From assembly GCF_015666175.1 (NCBI RefSeq), contig NZ_JADPIE010000003.1:363323-427322 (forward strand): DNA of 64,000 nt, read 5' to 3'. Under the pieces are notes generated by a model. The model ran no database searches. It had not been told where the DNA came from and worked only from the letters and a program-made list of their open reading frames with translations. Both the position numbers and the translations under genes were made by a program. Within the stretch, counting starts at the first letter, position 1. Every line of letters begins with the position of its first letter. The stretch comes from Halonatronomonas betaini (GTDB lineage Bacteria > Bacillota > Halanaerobiia > Halanaerobiales > Halarsenatibacteraceae). Shown here piece after piece: positions 17,962 through 27,141 of the stretch.

Positions 17962-18339
17962 CTAGGTACTAATTTTATTATTTCTAGATATCATATCCTT
18001 AAATTTTGCAGTTATCCACTGGTGGCGACTTGCCAGATAATCAATAATAATTCCATAGATTCCACCGGCTAAAAAGCTTACAACATCGGCAAAACCGGTT
18101 GTAAAATAATAAGCAAATGAAACCAGTAGTCCTAAAATTGCTCCTCTAATAATAGCAACATGCCGTTTATTATTGGTTACTAAACCAATAACAACGCCCA
18201 TTAAAAAACGATTATACCAGAGGGCCCATAATGATATCCAGTTACCGGCAAATCCAGTTCTATAACCAGCTCCTAAGATACAGATAATGCCTAAAAGTGA
18301 ACCGATTAAAATTGATGTTTTTATTCTATCTGTTAGCAA
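17962..18339 (-). CDS. Small membrane protein of unknown function
   Basis: 125 residues, TTG start at 18339 behind GGAG. Three to four hydrophobic segments (9-25, 43-55, 66-80, 88-105) separated by short basic loops. I do not recognise the family. It lies 52 bp upstream of tldD on the same strand and may share its transcript. Confidence 0.7.
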   Translation of the reverse strand: MLTDRIKTSILIGSLLGIICILGAGYRTGFAGNWISLWALWYNRFLMGVVIGLVTNNKRHVAIIRGAILGLLVSFAYYFTTGFADVVSFLAGGIYGIIIDYLASRHQWITAKFKDMISRNNKIST

Positions 18340-18502
18340 AATATCACTCCTATAATTTAAAATTAATTTTTACTCAATAAATAATTAGAGATAGAAAAAA
18401 CTTCTCCTGCTTTAAATTTAAAATAATTATCAGAATGAAAAAATCCAGACTTAATAGCCTAAAAAAGAACCTGCAAAGTTATGAATCATCTTTAAATAAT
18501 AT

Positions 18503-18721
18503 TCAGTTTTTAATTGTTTTAGATAAGTTCTTTCCTACTTTCATTGCAAAATAAATAATTGCAAATTGAAAGATCATTAATGGGATTAATGATCTAAGAG
18601 TTAAAAATGCAACTATAACTGCTAATGCAGTTATAATATAACCAAGATCTGAATTTATCCTAAAACCTAAAATAATAACACCTGCTATAACTAATTGCAG
18701 AAAAATTATAAGAGCTAACAA
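18503..18721 (-). CDS. Small hydrophobic membrane protein
   Basis: 72 residues from a TTG at 18721, which sits at correct distance from GAGGTGA. A GTG at 18730 is also in frame but lies inside that Shine-Dalgarno. Two to three membrane segments cover most of the protein and a basic tail (KVGKNLSKTIKN) follows. It resembles YrhC/phage-holin-like small membrane proteins only in general shape. Family not recognised. It starts 26 bp after the phosphatase gene. Confidence 0.6.
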   Translation of the reverse strand: MLALIIFLQLVIAGVIILGFRINSDLGYIITALAVIVAFLTLRSLIPLMIFQFAIIYFAMKVGKNLSKTIKN

Positions 18722-18747
18722 AGAATTCACCTCAATAAATTATTATT

Positions 18748-20712
18748 TCATTCACCGCTAATAATCATATAAGTTATATCATCACTGCCAATTTCATTAC
18801 CGGTATAATCTTTGAAATCTTTTTTGATTTTTTTAATAATCTCTATTGGTTTAAGGTGACAGGAATTCTTTAAAACTTTATCAAGTCTTTTTTCTCCATA
18901 CATTTCAGGAATTTTGTTATTTATATCTTTAGAAGTTTCTTCTACCAGCCCATCTGTAGTTAAAAATAATTTGTCACCAGATAGAATTTTGAAGTTTTCA
19001 AGTTTATGATTTAAAGTCTGGTTATAAAATTTTATATCAATAGCTGTAGAAATAGGTGCACCTGAATTCTGTAACTTTCTTAAAGTTCCATCTTCCCTGA
19101 TGATTACAGGTGGAACCTGAATGCCGGCATTAATAAATGAAAATTCTCTTTCTTCAATATTCAATAACCCTATCAGAAGACAAACCATATAATCTCTTGA
19201 AAATTCTTCCTGGTGATATCTATTAATTATATGTTTTAATAAAGCATCAGGAGATAAATCAATATTATTATTTAATTTACTGGAGATATAATTGTTGATT
19301 GTCTCTCTTAAAAATATATTGAGCATTGAACCATCAAGTCCATGTCCACTTACATCTGCAAGATAGATCAAAAGATAATTACCAATTTTTATAGCATTAT
19401 AAAAATCTCCTCCTAACCTTTCTGCAGGTTGAAAATAAACTTCATATTTGAAGTTATCTATTTCTGGTAATTTTTTTGGCAAAAAGTGTTCATGTAGCTT
19501 AATTCCTTTTTTAAATTCTTTATTTAGTTTATTATATAATGATTCAATTTCTTGATTATATTCTTTTAATTTATTCTCATCTTCTTTTCTTTGAGTAATA
19601 TCACGGAAACTCTGAATCATACCAATTATTTCTCCAGCTTCATTTTTATAAGGCACAACAGTAACAATAAAATATTTAGTTTTATTATTGAATTTAACTT
19701 TAATATCTTCTTGAATAGTCTGGCCATTTTCCAATATCTTTTTTATTGAACAATCTTCTGTATTACAATTTTCAGTACAAAAAACTTCGTAACATTTTAA
19801 ATCATTTTTCTTAAAGCCTTCCCTGTTTTTATAAGATTCACTTAATAATTTATATTTTTCATTTGTTTTTATTACATTGTAATTTAAATCTACATACCTG
19901 ATTGCTTCAGTGGATAAATTTAGAATCTTATCTAGCATATTTTTAGTAGATTTAAGTTCTTTTTGGGCTTTCTTTTTCTCTGTAATATCATGTTTAATTG
20001 CAATATATTTAACTGTTTCATCTTTCCAATTTTTTATAGGTGAAATTGAAGTTTCTTCCCAAAAAAACTCTCCATCTTTTTTGCGATTATAAATTTCACC
20101 ATGCCACTTTTCTCCTGAAGAAACAGTCTCCCAGAGATCAGTATAAAAATTATCTGTATGATATCCTGACTTTAATACCCTTGGATTTCTACCAATAATT
20201 TCTTCAGGCTTATAACCAGTAAGTTCAATAAAACCTGGATTTACATATTCAATTTCTCCACTGGTATCAGTTATTAAAATTGTTTCTGGACTCTGCTCAA
20301 TTGTTTGATTTAATTTTAGGGCTTCGTTTTTATAATTAAATAGTGATAGATAATTTTTAATCTTTCTTACAATCAATTCAATACTAAATGATTTATAAAT
20401 CAAATCTATAGCTCCTAAATTTAAGCATTCAATGCCTTTATCCTGGTTTGCATAATCAGCAATAAATATTAATGGTATATCTTTAATACTGTTAATTTCA
20501 TTAATTTTTTCGCACAGGGAAAGACTGTCAATATCAGGTAAATTTAAATCTGCTAATATTAAATCTGGATTAATTCTTTTTGTTAAGGAAACAGCTTCTC
20601 GTCCTGATTTTGCGCTGATAATTAAATATTCGTCCCCCATTAATTCCTTTATGCTATGATATAAAGTTTTTTCTGCATCAACTATTAAAATAGTAACTAT
20701 ATTTTTCCCCAT
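18748..20712 (-). CDS. Response regulator with two PAS domains and SpoIIE/RsbU-type phosphatase
   Basis: 654-residue cytoplasmic signalling protein. Order: receiver domain 1-125 (phospho-acceptor Asp55 in LILADLNLPD, Lys in LIYKSF), PAS 130-255 (SPETILITDTSGEIEYVNPG, ending DITEKKKAQ), second PAS 258-380 with a four-Cys motif (CYEVFCTENCNTEDC), coiled coil about 380-410, then PP2C/SpoIIE phosphatase 410-654 (GGDFYNA, ADVSGHG, TDGLVEE, SDDITYM metal ligands). It likely dephosphorylates an anti-sigma-factor antagonist in response to phosphorylation and PAS input. No STAS or anti-sigma gene is adjacent. The Cys motif could bind metal or sense redox (inference). Confidence 0.92.
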   Translation of the reverse strand: MGKNIVTILIVDAEKTLYHSIKELMGDEYLIISAKSGREAVSLTKRINPDLILADLNLPDIDSLSLCEKINEINSIKDIPLIFIADYANQDKGIECLNLGAIDLIYKSFSIELIVRKIKNYLSLFNYKNEALKLNQTIEQSPETILITDTSGEIEYVNPGFIELTGYKPEEIIGRNPRVLKSGYHTDNFYTDLWETVSSGEKWHGEIYNRKKDGEFFWEETSISPIKNWKDETVKYIAIKHDITEKKKAQKELKSTKNMLDKILNLSTEAIRYVDLNYNVIKTNEKYKLLSESYKNREGFKKNDLKCYEVFCTENCNTEDCSIKKILENGQTIQEDIKVKFNNKTKYFIVTVVPYKNEAGEIIGMIQSFRDITQRKEDENKLKEYNQEIESLYNKLNKEFKKGIKLHEHFLPKKLPEIDNFKYEVYFQPAERLGGDFYNAIKIGNYLLIYLADVSGHGLDGSMLNIFLRETINNYISSKLNNNIDLSPDALLKHIINRYHQEEFSRDYMVCLLIGLLNIEEREFSFINAGIQVPPVIIREDGTLRKLQNSGAPISTAIDIKFYNQTLNHKLENFKILSGDKLFLTTDGLVEETSKDINNKIPEMYGEKRLDKVLKNSCHLKPIEIIKKIKKDFKDYTGNEIGSDDITYMIISGE

Positions 20713-20767
20713 TGTATAACCCCTTAAAAACTAAAATTAATTAAATGAAAAATTGAATGAAAATAAG

Positions 20768-21745
20768 TTAATTTCTTGAATCTAAAAGAAAGCTAATAAT
20801 AAGATTATTCACTTCTTCTGATGCTGTAACCATAGGCATATGATGATTATCTGCAATAATTTCAAGATTGGAGTTAAGAAGTTGATCATCAAGTTTTCTA
20901 GCATCATCAACTGAAACCCAACTATCATCTGCCCCCCAGATTAATAAAATATTAGTTTCTAGCTGATCAAGATTATCTAGTTCATCAGAACTGCTTCTTA
21001 CTAAATCAATCCAGGCCCTGGCAGTTCCTTCAATTTCCAGGGGCTCCAGATATTTTGACAGTTCTTCTTCAGAAACTTCTCTGCCATAAGCAGATTTTAA
21101 AGCTCGATTAATAGCAAAGGGCTGATGTATAATATTCCGAATAGCAAATTCAAATAAATGATTGAAAGGAGTCTGTTCAATTAAATTACCAAATAAATTA
21201 GGTGGAGAATTAAAGACTGCTCCAGCAACAAAGACTAATGCCTCAACATCCTCATTTCTATTAAATGTCATTTCAGCAATAGGTTTGGCCCCCATAGAAT
21301 GACCTACTAAAATCCAGGGGGTGTTGTCATTAAATAATTCAGAATCTAAATAATCCAGGAGACCCCATAGCCAGTCTGCTCTATTTTTTGCAGTATGATC
21401 CAGACCTGGCTGCCTATCACTAAAACCAAAGGCAGGAAGGTCTACTGTGATTACAGTAAAACCGTTTTCACTTAATGGTCCAGTATTTTCACGCCAGCAA
21501 TAGGTTGAACCCCCCATGCCATGGACCATTAAAATCTTTCCTAGTGATTGATCTGTTCTAGCTTTATCAATTCTGTAATGCAAACTTATTCCATCTACTT
21601 CAATAAAGTGACTATTATCAAAAGGAGTTTTATTTTCAACTGAATAAGCTTTTGTAATTTGACTACTTAAAACCAGGACCACTATTATTATAATAATCAT
21701 AAAAATTGAAATTACATGTCTTTTACACGGGATTTTAATAATCAA
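20768..21745 (-). CDS. Secreted or membrane-anchored alpha/beta hydrolase
   Basis: About 325 residues. N-terminal hydrophobic helix (residues 12-30), then an alpha/beta hydrolase: VHGMGGSTYCW, PAFGFSDRQ, nucleophile elbow GHSMG, acid GADDSWVS and His in NHHMPMV. TTG at 21745 is preferred because GGGGTG lies six bases upstream; the in-frame GTG at 21754 overlaps that site. It is separated from the upstream 29-codon ORF by a strong terminator (21797-21836), so it probably has its own promoter (TATAAT at 21795-21790). Substrate unknown. Confidence 0.82.
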   Translation of the reverse strand: MIIKIPCKRHVISIFMIIIIIVVLVLSSQITKAYSVENKTPFDNSHFIEVDGISLHYRIDKARTDQSLGKILMVHGMGGSTYCWRENTGPLSENGFTVITVDLPAFGFSDRQPGLDHTAKNRADWLWGLLDYLDSELFNDNTPWILVGHSMGAKPIAEMTFNRNEDVEALVFVAGAVFNSPPNLFGNLIEQTPFNHLFEFAIRNIIHQPFAINRALKSAYGREVSEEELSKYLEPLEIEGTARAWIDLVRSSSDELDNLDQLETNILLIWGADDSWVSVDDARKLDDQLLNSNLEIIADNHHMPMVTASEEVNNLIISFLLDSRN

Positions 21746-21796
21746 GCTAATCACCCCAGAATAATACTAGTTTTAAATCTATAATAATTATTATAT

Positions 21797-21836
21797 CATA
21801 AAAAATAATCCTTTGAATATTAAATAATTCAAAGGA
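21797..21836 (-). terminator. Terminator of the c-di-GMP riboswitch transcript
   Basis: TCCTTTGAAT (21809-21818) pairs with ATTCAAAGGA (21827-21836); on the minus strand it is followed by TTATTTTTTA. It ends the transcript carrying the 29-codon ORF before the hydrolase gene. Confidence 0.8.
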
Positions 21837-21893
21837 ATAGAGCTGCAGGATTAGAACTGCTTTATATTTAGCAGTATTTTATCTGAATTAGAT

Positions 21894-21983
21894 TTATGAC
21901 CAGGTTTTAGTCCCCTCAAATTCTAAGATTAATTCAGATATATAATTATAAATTTTATTATACAGCTTTAAAATTCTCTTCAT
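21894..21983 (-). CDS. 29-residue small ORF under a c-di-GMP riboswitch
   Basis: ATG at 21983 with GAGGTGAT at 21995-21988 placed just after the riboswitch terminator, stop at 21894-21896. The peptide starts MKRILKLYNKIYNYISELIL, an amphipathic, Lys/Tyr-rich helix, followed by an acidic patch and a TKTWS end. A longer in-frame reading to 22181 exists but would run through the riboswitch and has no Shine-Dalgarno, so it is rejected. It is the only ORF between the switch and the next terminator. I do not recognise a family. A membrane-active or signalling peptide, or a leader peptide, are possibilities. Confidence 0.55.
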   Translation of the reverse strand: MKRILKLYNKIYNYISELILEFEGTKTWS

Positions 21984-22005
21984 TTTAATCACCTCAAAAA
22001 ATATT

Positions 22006-22112
22006 AACCACGGCATCAAAAATTGCCGTGGTTTAAAGTATGCAACCTGGCAATCTTTATAAAAGACCCATAGCTTTGCGTCCCTGCCTCGCAGCAGGTT
22101 TGCCCAGTTATT
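22006..22112 (-). promoter_or_regulatory. Cyclic di-GMP-I (GEMM-I) riboswitch with terminator
   Basis: The minus strand from 22112 to 22036 carries the GEMM-I core: GGGCAAACC, a P2 stem capped by a GCGA tetraloop, GGGACGCAAAGCTATGGGTCT and GATTGCCAGGTTGC. It is followed at once by a terminator (AACCACGGCA 22006-22015 with TGCCGTGGTT 22024-22033, then ATATTTTTT). Whether binding turns the transcript on or off cannot be decided by eye. Its only apparent cargo is the 29-codon ORF at 21894-21983. Confidence 0.93.
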
Positions 22113-22191
22113 TAATTTTATATTATTTGCTACTAAAGAACTAATTCTAGATAGAATCAAAAACTCCTGCAAAAACTTCAAACTTTTTTAG

Positions 22192-25077
22192 TTAATTTAA
22201 TAATAAATTATATAAATCTTTGCCAGCTACATTTTTGAATTTACCAGATTCAAGATGCCAGTATTGAGCATTATCAGTATAATCATTTATATGCCTGACC
22301 AGATGAGGATGACATGTTAATACAAATATCTGATGGCTGTTACCTAACCTGGATAGAATCTGAACTGTGTTTATTAAATGGCTTCTATCAAAATTAACCA
22401 GAGAATCATCAAGAATTACCGGTAAAGCTGACTTAATTTCTTTAATTCTGCTTAAGCGAACAGCAAGAAATAACTGCTCCTTTGTTCCTCTACTTAAAAT
22501 ATTTACAGTCTCCTGCTCTCTTCCACTGGCAAGTCTGGTCTTAAAGTCATTTTCTTTAAGGTCGGCTGGAGGATTTATTTCCTGATATTCACCGGCAGTC
22601 ATCTCTGATAATAGATCTGCTGCTGGCTGTAATAGTTCCTCTCTGGCTCTCTTGATTACACGGGCTTGAACTTCTTTAAATATAAAAGAAGCTGTTCTAT
22701 TAATTGCATATCTTTCTGCAAGCTTTTTTAATTTACTCTGATTATTGTCAATCGTAGCATGGGCCTCTTCTATTTTAGCTGGTGAGGCCAGCTCTTTTTT
22801 TGTATCCTTTAAGCTCTGAAGCCTGTCTTCTTTCATCTTTTTATTCTTTGCAATTAAATCAAGTTCTTCCTTTAAATTTTTATAAACAGTTTCGACTTCT
22901 TCAATGGAGGTAAAAGAGTTATAATGTCTCTGAAAAAGTTCAATTAAAGTGTCGGTTTCATTTGCAAGTGGTGAATCTATAAAAGAATCTTTAATATGAT
23001 CAGCTGAACTAATTTTAGCTACTAACTGGTTGGTTAACTGGTCTAGCTGATTTTGTTTTTCCCGATATTCCAGAAACTTATTGGATTTTTTAATAAAATC
23101 CTGCAAAAATTCTACAGGATCTCTATCTGATGAAAAATCTGAAAACTTATCACTTATATCAGATTTAGCTGTTTCTCTACCCTGCCAGGCATCATTAAGA
23201 TTTCGAGCATAATTAAGATACTCTAAAGCTTTATCCAGTGCTGAAAATAATTCTTCTGACCTTAAAATAAGCCTGTCCTCTGCTGGCAGGATTAATGCTG
23301 AATCAGTTAGCTTTGAATTAAGTTGAACCAGTAAGTTTCTCAATTCGTCTAATTCCCTGACGATTTTTTCTTTCTTATTTTGAATCTCTTCTCTGGTATT
23401 TAGCCATCTATCATAACTATTATTAATATCTCTTAAACCATTAAAATAATCCTTAATAAGCTCAGGACTTGCAGAGTTTTCTAAACCTAAAATTTCCTGA
23501 TAATGGTTTAATTCTTTTTCAGCAGAATTCTTTTTGGCTTTTATAGCTTCAATCTCATCTTCAAGCAAAGAAAGCTTATGTTGTATATCTTCAAGCTCTT
23601 TATCAAGGTTTTCTTTTTTATCCTGTAGAACTATTTCTTTCTGATGTTTACCATGATAATATAAATAACTTAATAATAATCCACCACCACCAATGACTAT
23701 AGCAGCAATAATATTAAAAAAAGCAGAAGAAGCTCCAGCTCCAATTGAGATAAAACCGATTAATAAGGAGTTTTTAAATATTCTTTCTGGATTGCCATCT
23801 TTTATACTTGAAAGTTCTTCATTTAACCTGGTAAGCCTGCTTTCTAAATCATGTTTCTCATCAAGACTGGTTTCTAAATTATCTCTACAGGCTTTAAAAT
23901 CAGCTATATTGTTAAGTAATTTCCTCCGCTCAATCTGGTCGTTTCTAATAGATAAGATACTATTAAAATCTTCCTCCCATTCCTGATTAAACTCTACTGC
24001 TTCAGCTTTAATATTCTTTAGCTCATTTTGATTTCTCTCTTTTTGTTGAATGAAATTATCAATTTTTTCTTTAAGCCCTGAAATATTTTTTTGATAATTT
24101 TCTAAATCTGAACTTTTATTTAATAAGCTGTTTTTTATTGTTTCAGGATTTTGAGAGCTAACTCTACTTTTAAATATACTCTTTTCTTGCTGATATTTTT
24201 CATTTTTTGATATAAAATCATCCAGTAGATTTCTTGCAGTTGATTTCTTATTCTCACTATATTTTGCCTGATTAAGCTCTGCGCCTGAATGGTTTTCCAG
24301 CTGCTGCCTTAAGTTCAGTATTTTTGAAAATTCATGATAATTGTTCTTTAAGAGATCTATTCTGATTCGTTTCTTTTCTAAACTACTTAAATCATTATTC
24401 AAGTCATCTATTGTATCTTTAAGATTATCAATCTCTTCTTCAGTTTTGATATACTTTTTTACCTGCTTTAAAGCTTCATTCTTTTTCTTTTCTGCCTCTG
24501 CAATGTTTTCCTGGTAGGGTTTAAATTCTCCAACACTGGCCCGGCCAGTTGTTCTCCCAATATTATAAGCTTTATTATCAAAATGACTAATTGCCTGGGG
24601 TAATTCAACTATCTTAGAAAGTCCTGCCCCTAATAAAATAGATTGGAGTCTATCTTTATCACCTTTGCCTGAAAGTCCGGCAGGCTCTTTAGTTAATTCA
24701 TCAAGGCTTATTGTAAAAATTTGATGATATGTAAAGCGATCAAGATTGTTATAAAGCTGGCCAGGAGTTTCTGGTCCTGATTCTGGCCCCTGATTATTTA
24801 AAGATATTAAAACAGGATCGGCATAACCTTTAAGTTTCAACTGATACTCTAAATTATCTTCAGTTTCAATATCAGCCTCTATATCATACTTATCCGCCGG
24901 TGCTGGTAATTTATCAGTATTAGGAATACCATAACCTAAATAACGAAGGATATGCATGAATGTCGTCTTACCAGAGCGGTTTGGGCCTCCAATTACCACT
25001 ATATTTGGGGATAAAGCTTCAAGTTTCTGATTATTATAGATTCCAAAATCATTAAGATGTAAATTTTTTAATCTCAA
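22192..25077 (-). CDS. YhaN-like SMC/Rad50-type ATPase (SbcC-like)
   Basis: 961 residues. N-terminal Walker A GGPNRSGKTTFMH (about 31-43), long coiled coils, a central hydrophobic hairpin (about 445-475, ISIGAGASSAFFNIIAAIVIGGG) and a C-terminal head with signature LSRGTKEQLFLAVRLSR and Walker B VILDDSLVNFD. The membrane segment inside the coiled coil is typical of YhaN/AAA_27 proteins and separates them from true SbcC. It works with the nuclease encoded just upstream in DNA end processing (inferred from Mre11-Rad50). TTG start overlaps the yhaO-like stop by four bases. Confidence 0.88.
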   Translation of the reverse strand: MRLKNLHLNDFGIYNNQKLEALSPNIVVIGGPNRSGKTTFMHILRYLGYGIPNTDKLPAPADKYDIEADIETEDNLEYQLKLKGYADPVLISLNNQGPESGPETPGQLYNNLDRFTYHQIFTISLDELTKEPAGLSGKGDKDRLQSILLGAGLSKIVELPQAISHFDNKAYNIGRTTGRASVGEFKPYQENIAEAEKKKNEALKQVKKYIKTEEEIDNLKDTIDDLNNDLSSLEKKRIRIDLLKNNYHEFSKILNLRQQLENHSGAELNQAKYSENKKSTARNLLDDFISKNEKYQQEKSIFKSRVSSQNPETIKNSLLNKSSDLENYQKNISGLKEKIDNFIQQKERNQNELKNIKAEAVEFNQEWEEDFNSILSIRNDQIERRKLLNNIADFKACRDNLETSLDEKHDLESRLTRLNEELSSIKDGNPERIFKNSLLIGFISIGAGASSAFFNIIAAIVIGGGGLLLSYLYYHGKHQKEIVLQDKKENLDKELEDIQHKLSLLEDEIEAIKAKKNSAEKELNHYQEILGLENSASPELIKDYFNGLRDINNSYDRWLNTREEIQNKKEKIVRELDELRNLLVQLNSKLTDSALILPAEDRLILRSEELFSALDKALEYLNYARNLNDAWQGRETAKSDISDKFSDFSSDRDPVEFLQDFIKKSNKFLEYREKQNQLDQLTNQLVAKISSADHIKDSFIDSPLANETDTLIELFQRHYNSFTSIEEVETVYKNLKEELDLIAKNKKMKEDRLQSLKDTKKELASPAKIEEAHATIDNNQSKLKKLAERYAINRTASFIFKEVQARVIKRAREELLQPAADLLSEMTAGEYQEINPPADLKENDFKTRLASGREQETVNILSRGTKEQLFLAVRLSRIKEIKSALPVILDDSLVNFDRSHLINTVQILSRLGNSHQIFVLTCHPHLVRHINDYTDNAQYWHLESGKFKNVAGKDLYNLLLN

Positions 25078-26456
25078 ATATCATCACCTCCAGCAAATAA
25101 ATAAGCAATAATCTTATTCCGAGCTGCTTCTATAATTTCCTGCTTGGTTTCTGGATCAGGATAAAAACTGTCATTATCTCTGTTCTCATGATCTTCATCA
25201 CCTTCCCAGATAGATCCCCATTCTCTTAATAATTTAGCTTCTAGATCTGGATTATTAGAAACCTCTTTAAAGATTTTATCTATCTCCTTATAAATTTCAT
25301 TTTCCTTAAATTCTTCCAGATCAGGAAGTTCTTCAGAAGTTCTTATCTGAACAGAATGGGTCCAGACAAAAGGATAATTACCAGGGGAGGCCAGATTTCT
25401 ATTGAGAAAATCCCTTAAATCTTCCTCGGCTTCATCCTGATTACTTGAAATCCGTTCATGGAGTGGTCCATGGCCTGTAATAACCCAGCGAATAATAACG
25501 CCCTTAACTGGAGCTTTACCATCAATAAAAACATTTTCTCTATCAATACCATGAAAATCTATTTCATCAGTGAAATTATTGTCCTGTTGCTTCTCTGCTT
25601 TTTCAAGTAAAAGCTCCTGGAGATCTGATAGAGTTTTTAACCTCTCATCCATTTCTGTAATATTAAATTCAATTTTTTTATAGATCACAGGAGAAGTTGG
25701 TATAAAATTAATTTGTGGTATCTTTTCAGGATTTTGAATTGGTACTTCAACAATAAAACAACCCTTTACTCCAACCTCTGAAATATTATGGCCCTGGGGA
25801 GTTCCAGAGTAAACAAGAGCAGGTGATGAACTATTTAAGACAAGTGGCTGATGAATATGACCTAAAGCCCAATAATGTATGTCATCTTTCTCTAATAGAT
25901 CTGATTGAGAGATAGGAACATAACGACGGTTATCCGGGTTCAGTTGAGTATGAATCAAACCAAGATTAAAATGATTTTTATCAGGAACAGTATAATAGGT
26001 ATACATCTTTCTTGACTCAAAATTGCTTCTATAGGACTGACCAATAATTCTGGCTAAAGTATTTCCACTATCATTTTTATGATTATTTATTTCAACTTCT
26101 TCACTTGGATAGAAATAAACATTTTCAGGATAATCAAATGGCTCTAGTTCTTTACCTCCTGGATCATGATTACCTGAAATAATGTAAACTGGAATATTAT
26201 ATTCTTTTAAACGCCTGCATTCTTCTAAAAAATTACGGCTGGCTTTCACTGAACGGGCCTCAGAATCATAGAGATCACCTGAAATTACTACAAAATCAAG
26301 TCTTCTATTAATAGCCTGGTCAAAAATATTCTTTAAAGCATTATAACTGGCATTATTAAAAAGCTCATTAAGATGATCAGGTGCCTGGCTGGCTGATTTT
26401 AAGGGGCGACCAAGGTGAATATCTGCTGTATGAAGAAATTTTATAGTATCTTTCAT
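25074..26456 (-). CDS. YhaO-like Mre11/SbcD-type metallophosphoesterase
   Basis: 460-residue DNA-repair nuclease subunit. The metallophosphoesterase motifs are complete: LHTADIHLGRPL (DxH), VISGDLYDSE (GDxxD), ISGNHDPGG (GNHD), GLIHTQ and ALGHIHQP (GHxH). It forms a two-gene operon with the YhaN-like ATPase. The C-terminal half (about 240-460) is acidic and helical. GGAGG precedes the ATG. Confidence 0.92.
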   Translation of the reverse strand: MKDTIKFLHTADIHLGRPLKSASQAPDHLNELFNNASYNALKNIFDQAINRRLDFVVISGDLYDSEARSVKASRNFLEECRRLKEYNIPVYIISGNHDPGGKELEPFDYPENVYFYPSEEVEINNHKNDSGNTLARIIGQSYRSNFESRKMYTYYTVPDKNHFNLGLIHTQLNPDNRRYVPISQSDLLEKDDIHYWALGHIHQPLVLNSSSPALVYSGTPQGHNISEVGVKGCFIVEVPIQNPEKIPQINFIPTSPVIYKKIEFNITEMDERLKTLSDLQELLLEKAEKQQDNNFTDEIDFHGIDRENVFIDGKAPVKGVIIRWVITGHGPLHERISSNQDEAEEDLRDFLNRNLASPGNYPFVWTHSVQIRTSEELPDLEEFKENEIYKEIDKIFKEVSNNPDLEAKLLREWGSIWEGDEDHENRDNDSFYPDPETKQEIIEAARNKIIAYLFAGGDDI

Positions 26457-26572
26457 TTTTTATACCTCCAGTATTATATTCTATTATAACATAAGCTTAA
26501 TAAAATACTGAAATGATGATTACATTAAGAAACCCACCTTATTTATAGGGTGAGCTCCTGTTTGAATTATTG

Positions 26573-27076
26573 CTAACTATTTAGTTCCATATCTCTTTCA
26601 ATCTCCTCAGCAAATTTACTGATATTATCATACTTGATATTGGACTCACTTTCCTCAACTCCGGCAGCTTTTTTAAGCATAGTTCTCTGAATAAAGCCAA
26701 CCTTCTTTAAATCATATTCATAACCAAAATAACCCTTAACTTGAGCCTTTTCAATCAACTTATCTGGAAAAGAATTTGCCAGCTGTTCCATATCCTTTTC
26801 TTCACTTCCACAACAGATAAACAATCCAAGTTTCTTTACATTTAAAAGCTTTTCTTGATTGGATTCACAAAACTTCCTGACTGATTTCTGGATTTTCCCT
26901 ATATAGATTGAGCCACCGATAATTATCCTATCAAAATCTTCAATTCTGGTTTTAGAAGCCGATTTATCTTCTAGATTTAGGATTACAATATCTCCAGTTA
27001 ACTCTTCAGCCAATTTTTCAACAGCCTTTTTTGCTGTTCCATGCTTTGATGCATAAGCAATTAATGTTTTCATCAT
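26573..27076 (-). CDS. Flavodoxin-domain protein
   Basis: 167 residues, flavodoxin_5-like. The FMN phosphate loop YASKHGTAKKAVEKLA opens the protein and IIIGGSIYIGKIQKS and FICCGSEE follow. Related proteins include menaquinone-dependent protoporphyrinogen oxidase (HemG), but in anaerobes such stand-alone domains are general FMN electron carriers. Two adjacent ATGs (27076, 27073) are possible starts. A weak hairpin (CACC/GGTG about 26533-26552) follows and may terminate. Confidence 0.85.
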   Translation of the reverse strand: MMKTLIAYASKHGTAKKAVEKLAEELTGDIVILNLEDKSASKTRIEDFDRIIIGGSIYIGKIQKSVRKFCESNQEKLLNVKKLGLFICCGSEEKDMEQLANSFPDKLIEKAQVKGYFGYEYDLKKVGFIQRTMLKKAAGVEESESNIKYDNISKFAEEIERDMELNS

Positions 27077-27141
27077 GCATTTTCCTTTCCCAAACTCTTT
27101 TTATATTTTTAGATACACAAACTCTACTTGCAATAAGAAAT

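Noticed and set aside
21984..22181. N-terminal extension of the 29-codon ORF to 95 codons
   Set aside because: The extension runs through the c-di-GMP aptamer and terminator and has no ribosome-binding site at its ATG.
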